From Arbacia lixula (taxonomy: Eukaryota; Echinodermata; Echinoidea; Arbacioida; Arbaciidae), in NCBI GenBank assembly GCA_963669155.1, contig OZ022583.1, forward strand, positions 18,345,694-18,409,693: a stretch of 64,000 nucleotides of DNA, written 5' to 3'. This document shows positions 63,568 to 64,000 of the stretch, piece by piece (positions within the stretch are counted from its first letter, which is position 1; every line of letters starts with the position of its first letter). A model generated the notes under the pieces. The model searched no databases. It was given only the letters and a program-made list of their open reading frames with translations, and was not told where the DNA came from. The position numbers and the translations under genes are program-made.

Positions 63568-64000
63568 ATAGGTGCGCCTTCATTAGCCCGATGTGGGTGA
63601 AATAGCGAGCTTGTTCTGATTGGGTTAGCTAGCCAGATCACAAAATAGCTAGCTATTTGCATCTTCATTAGCCAGATAAGGCAAAATACTAGCTCGCTTT
63701 TTGGTCGAGGAAATTTCCCAAGAAATCTTGGGCTAGATGGAGCTAGCTCGAGCTAGTTCACGAACTAGCTCAAGCTAGCTCGGAGCGTCTTCATTAGCCT
63801 GAAAATTTCTTGATCCCGGCATGCATCAGTGCCCACGAGGCATTGTTTACGTAATAGGTTTTTATACGTGAGTGAATGCGAGCTCACAACCGAAGCCATG
63901 CGGTCGTAACCTATTCCCGTCGCATACTGCTGGTATGTGCGAAACTCGGGATAATTTATGCATCCCGAGTTTCGAGCTTACGTATCCCGAGTTTCGAGCT
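63568..64000. mobile_element. MITE with AGGTGCGTCTTCATTAGCCC ends, copy 2, cut by window edge
   Basis: It begins TAGGTGCGCCTTCATTAGCC and follows 40002-40449 through AAGAAATCTTGGGCTAGATG and GCGAGCTCACAACCGAAGCC. The far end lies outside the window, and the last bases contain two copies of ATCCCGAGTTTCGAGCT. Confidence 0.88.

Overview
The window is AT-rich, intron-rich animal nuclear DNA packed with short non-autonomous DNA transposons (MITEs). It also holds LINE 3' ends, tRNA-derived SINEs and a piece of a Penelope-like element. Short conserved exons with large introns, proteins close to their vertebrate orthologues, and this repeat mix suggest a marine invertebrate. A deuterostome such as an echinoderm is likeliest, but this is inference and the species cannot be fixed from the sequence.

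Five host genes were assembled exon by exon. Splice sites and phases were checked by eye at every internal junction: (1) a CENPV-like GFA-domain protein, + strand, coding 2536-6550, four exons, 142 aa; (2) PIGL, the GPI-anchor de-N-acetylase, - strand, coding 23676 down to 12272, seven exons, 281 aa; (3) LDHD, mitochondrial D-lactate dehydrogenase, - strand, coding 44462 down to 28766, 493 aa; (4) SNRPD3, the spliceosomal Sm D3 protein, + strand, 49641-50932, two exons, 132 aa; (5) the C-terminal 185 residues of argininosuccinate lyase (ASL), - strand, 60675 down to 55784, with its 5' exons beyond the right edge. They are unrelated housekeeping or metabolic genes and show no operon-like logic.

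The strongest observation is in LDHD. Two intact exons (42553-42694 and 39803-39944) have the same length (142 nt) and the same phases, and both encode the FAD-binding loop segment. They are about 55 percent identical in protein. Because 142 is not a multiple of three, including both would shift the frame, so they look like a mutually exclusive pair giving two FAD-pocket variants. A related pattern recurs: PIGL's last exon and two ASL exons have decaying partial tandem copies. Where the intact exon lies in the window, the copies are on its 3' side.

Region by region: 1-2535 is upstream sequence with a YY1-like promoter site and repeats. 2.5-6.6 kb is the CENPV-like gene. 6.6-11.7 kb is intergenic with a MITE and a LINE relic. 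11.7-23.7 kb is PIGL, whose first intron holds a 4.7 kb element with about 880 bp terminal inverted repeats. 23.7-28.1 kb is pyrimidine-rich repeats and a LINE 3' end. 28.1-44.5 kb is a minisatellite touching the LDHD stop codon, then LDHD, with a nuclear-receptor-half-site array in one intron. 44.5-49.6 kb is repeats and two CpG-rich candidate promoters. 49.6-50.9 kb is SNRPD3. 51-55.8 kb is mostly featureless. 55.8-64 kb is the 3' part of ASL with SINE, Penelope-like and MITE insertions in its introns.
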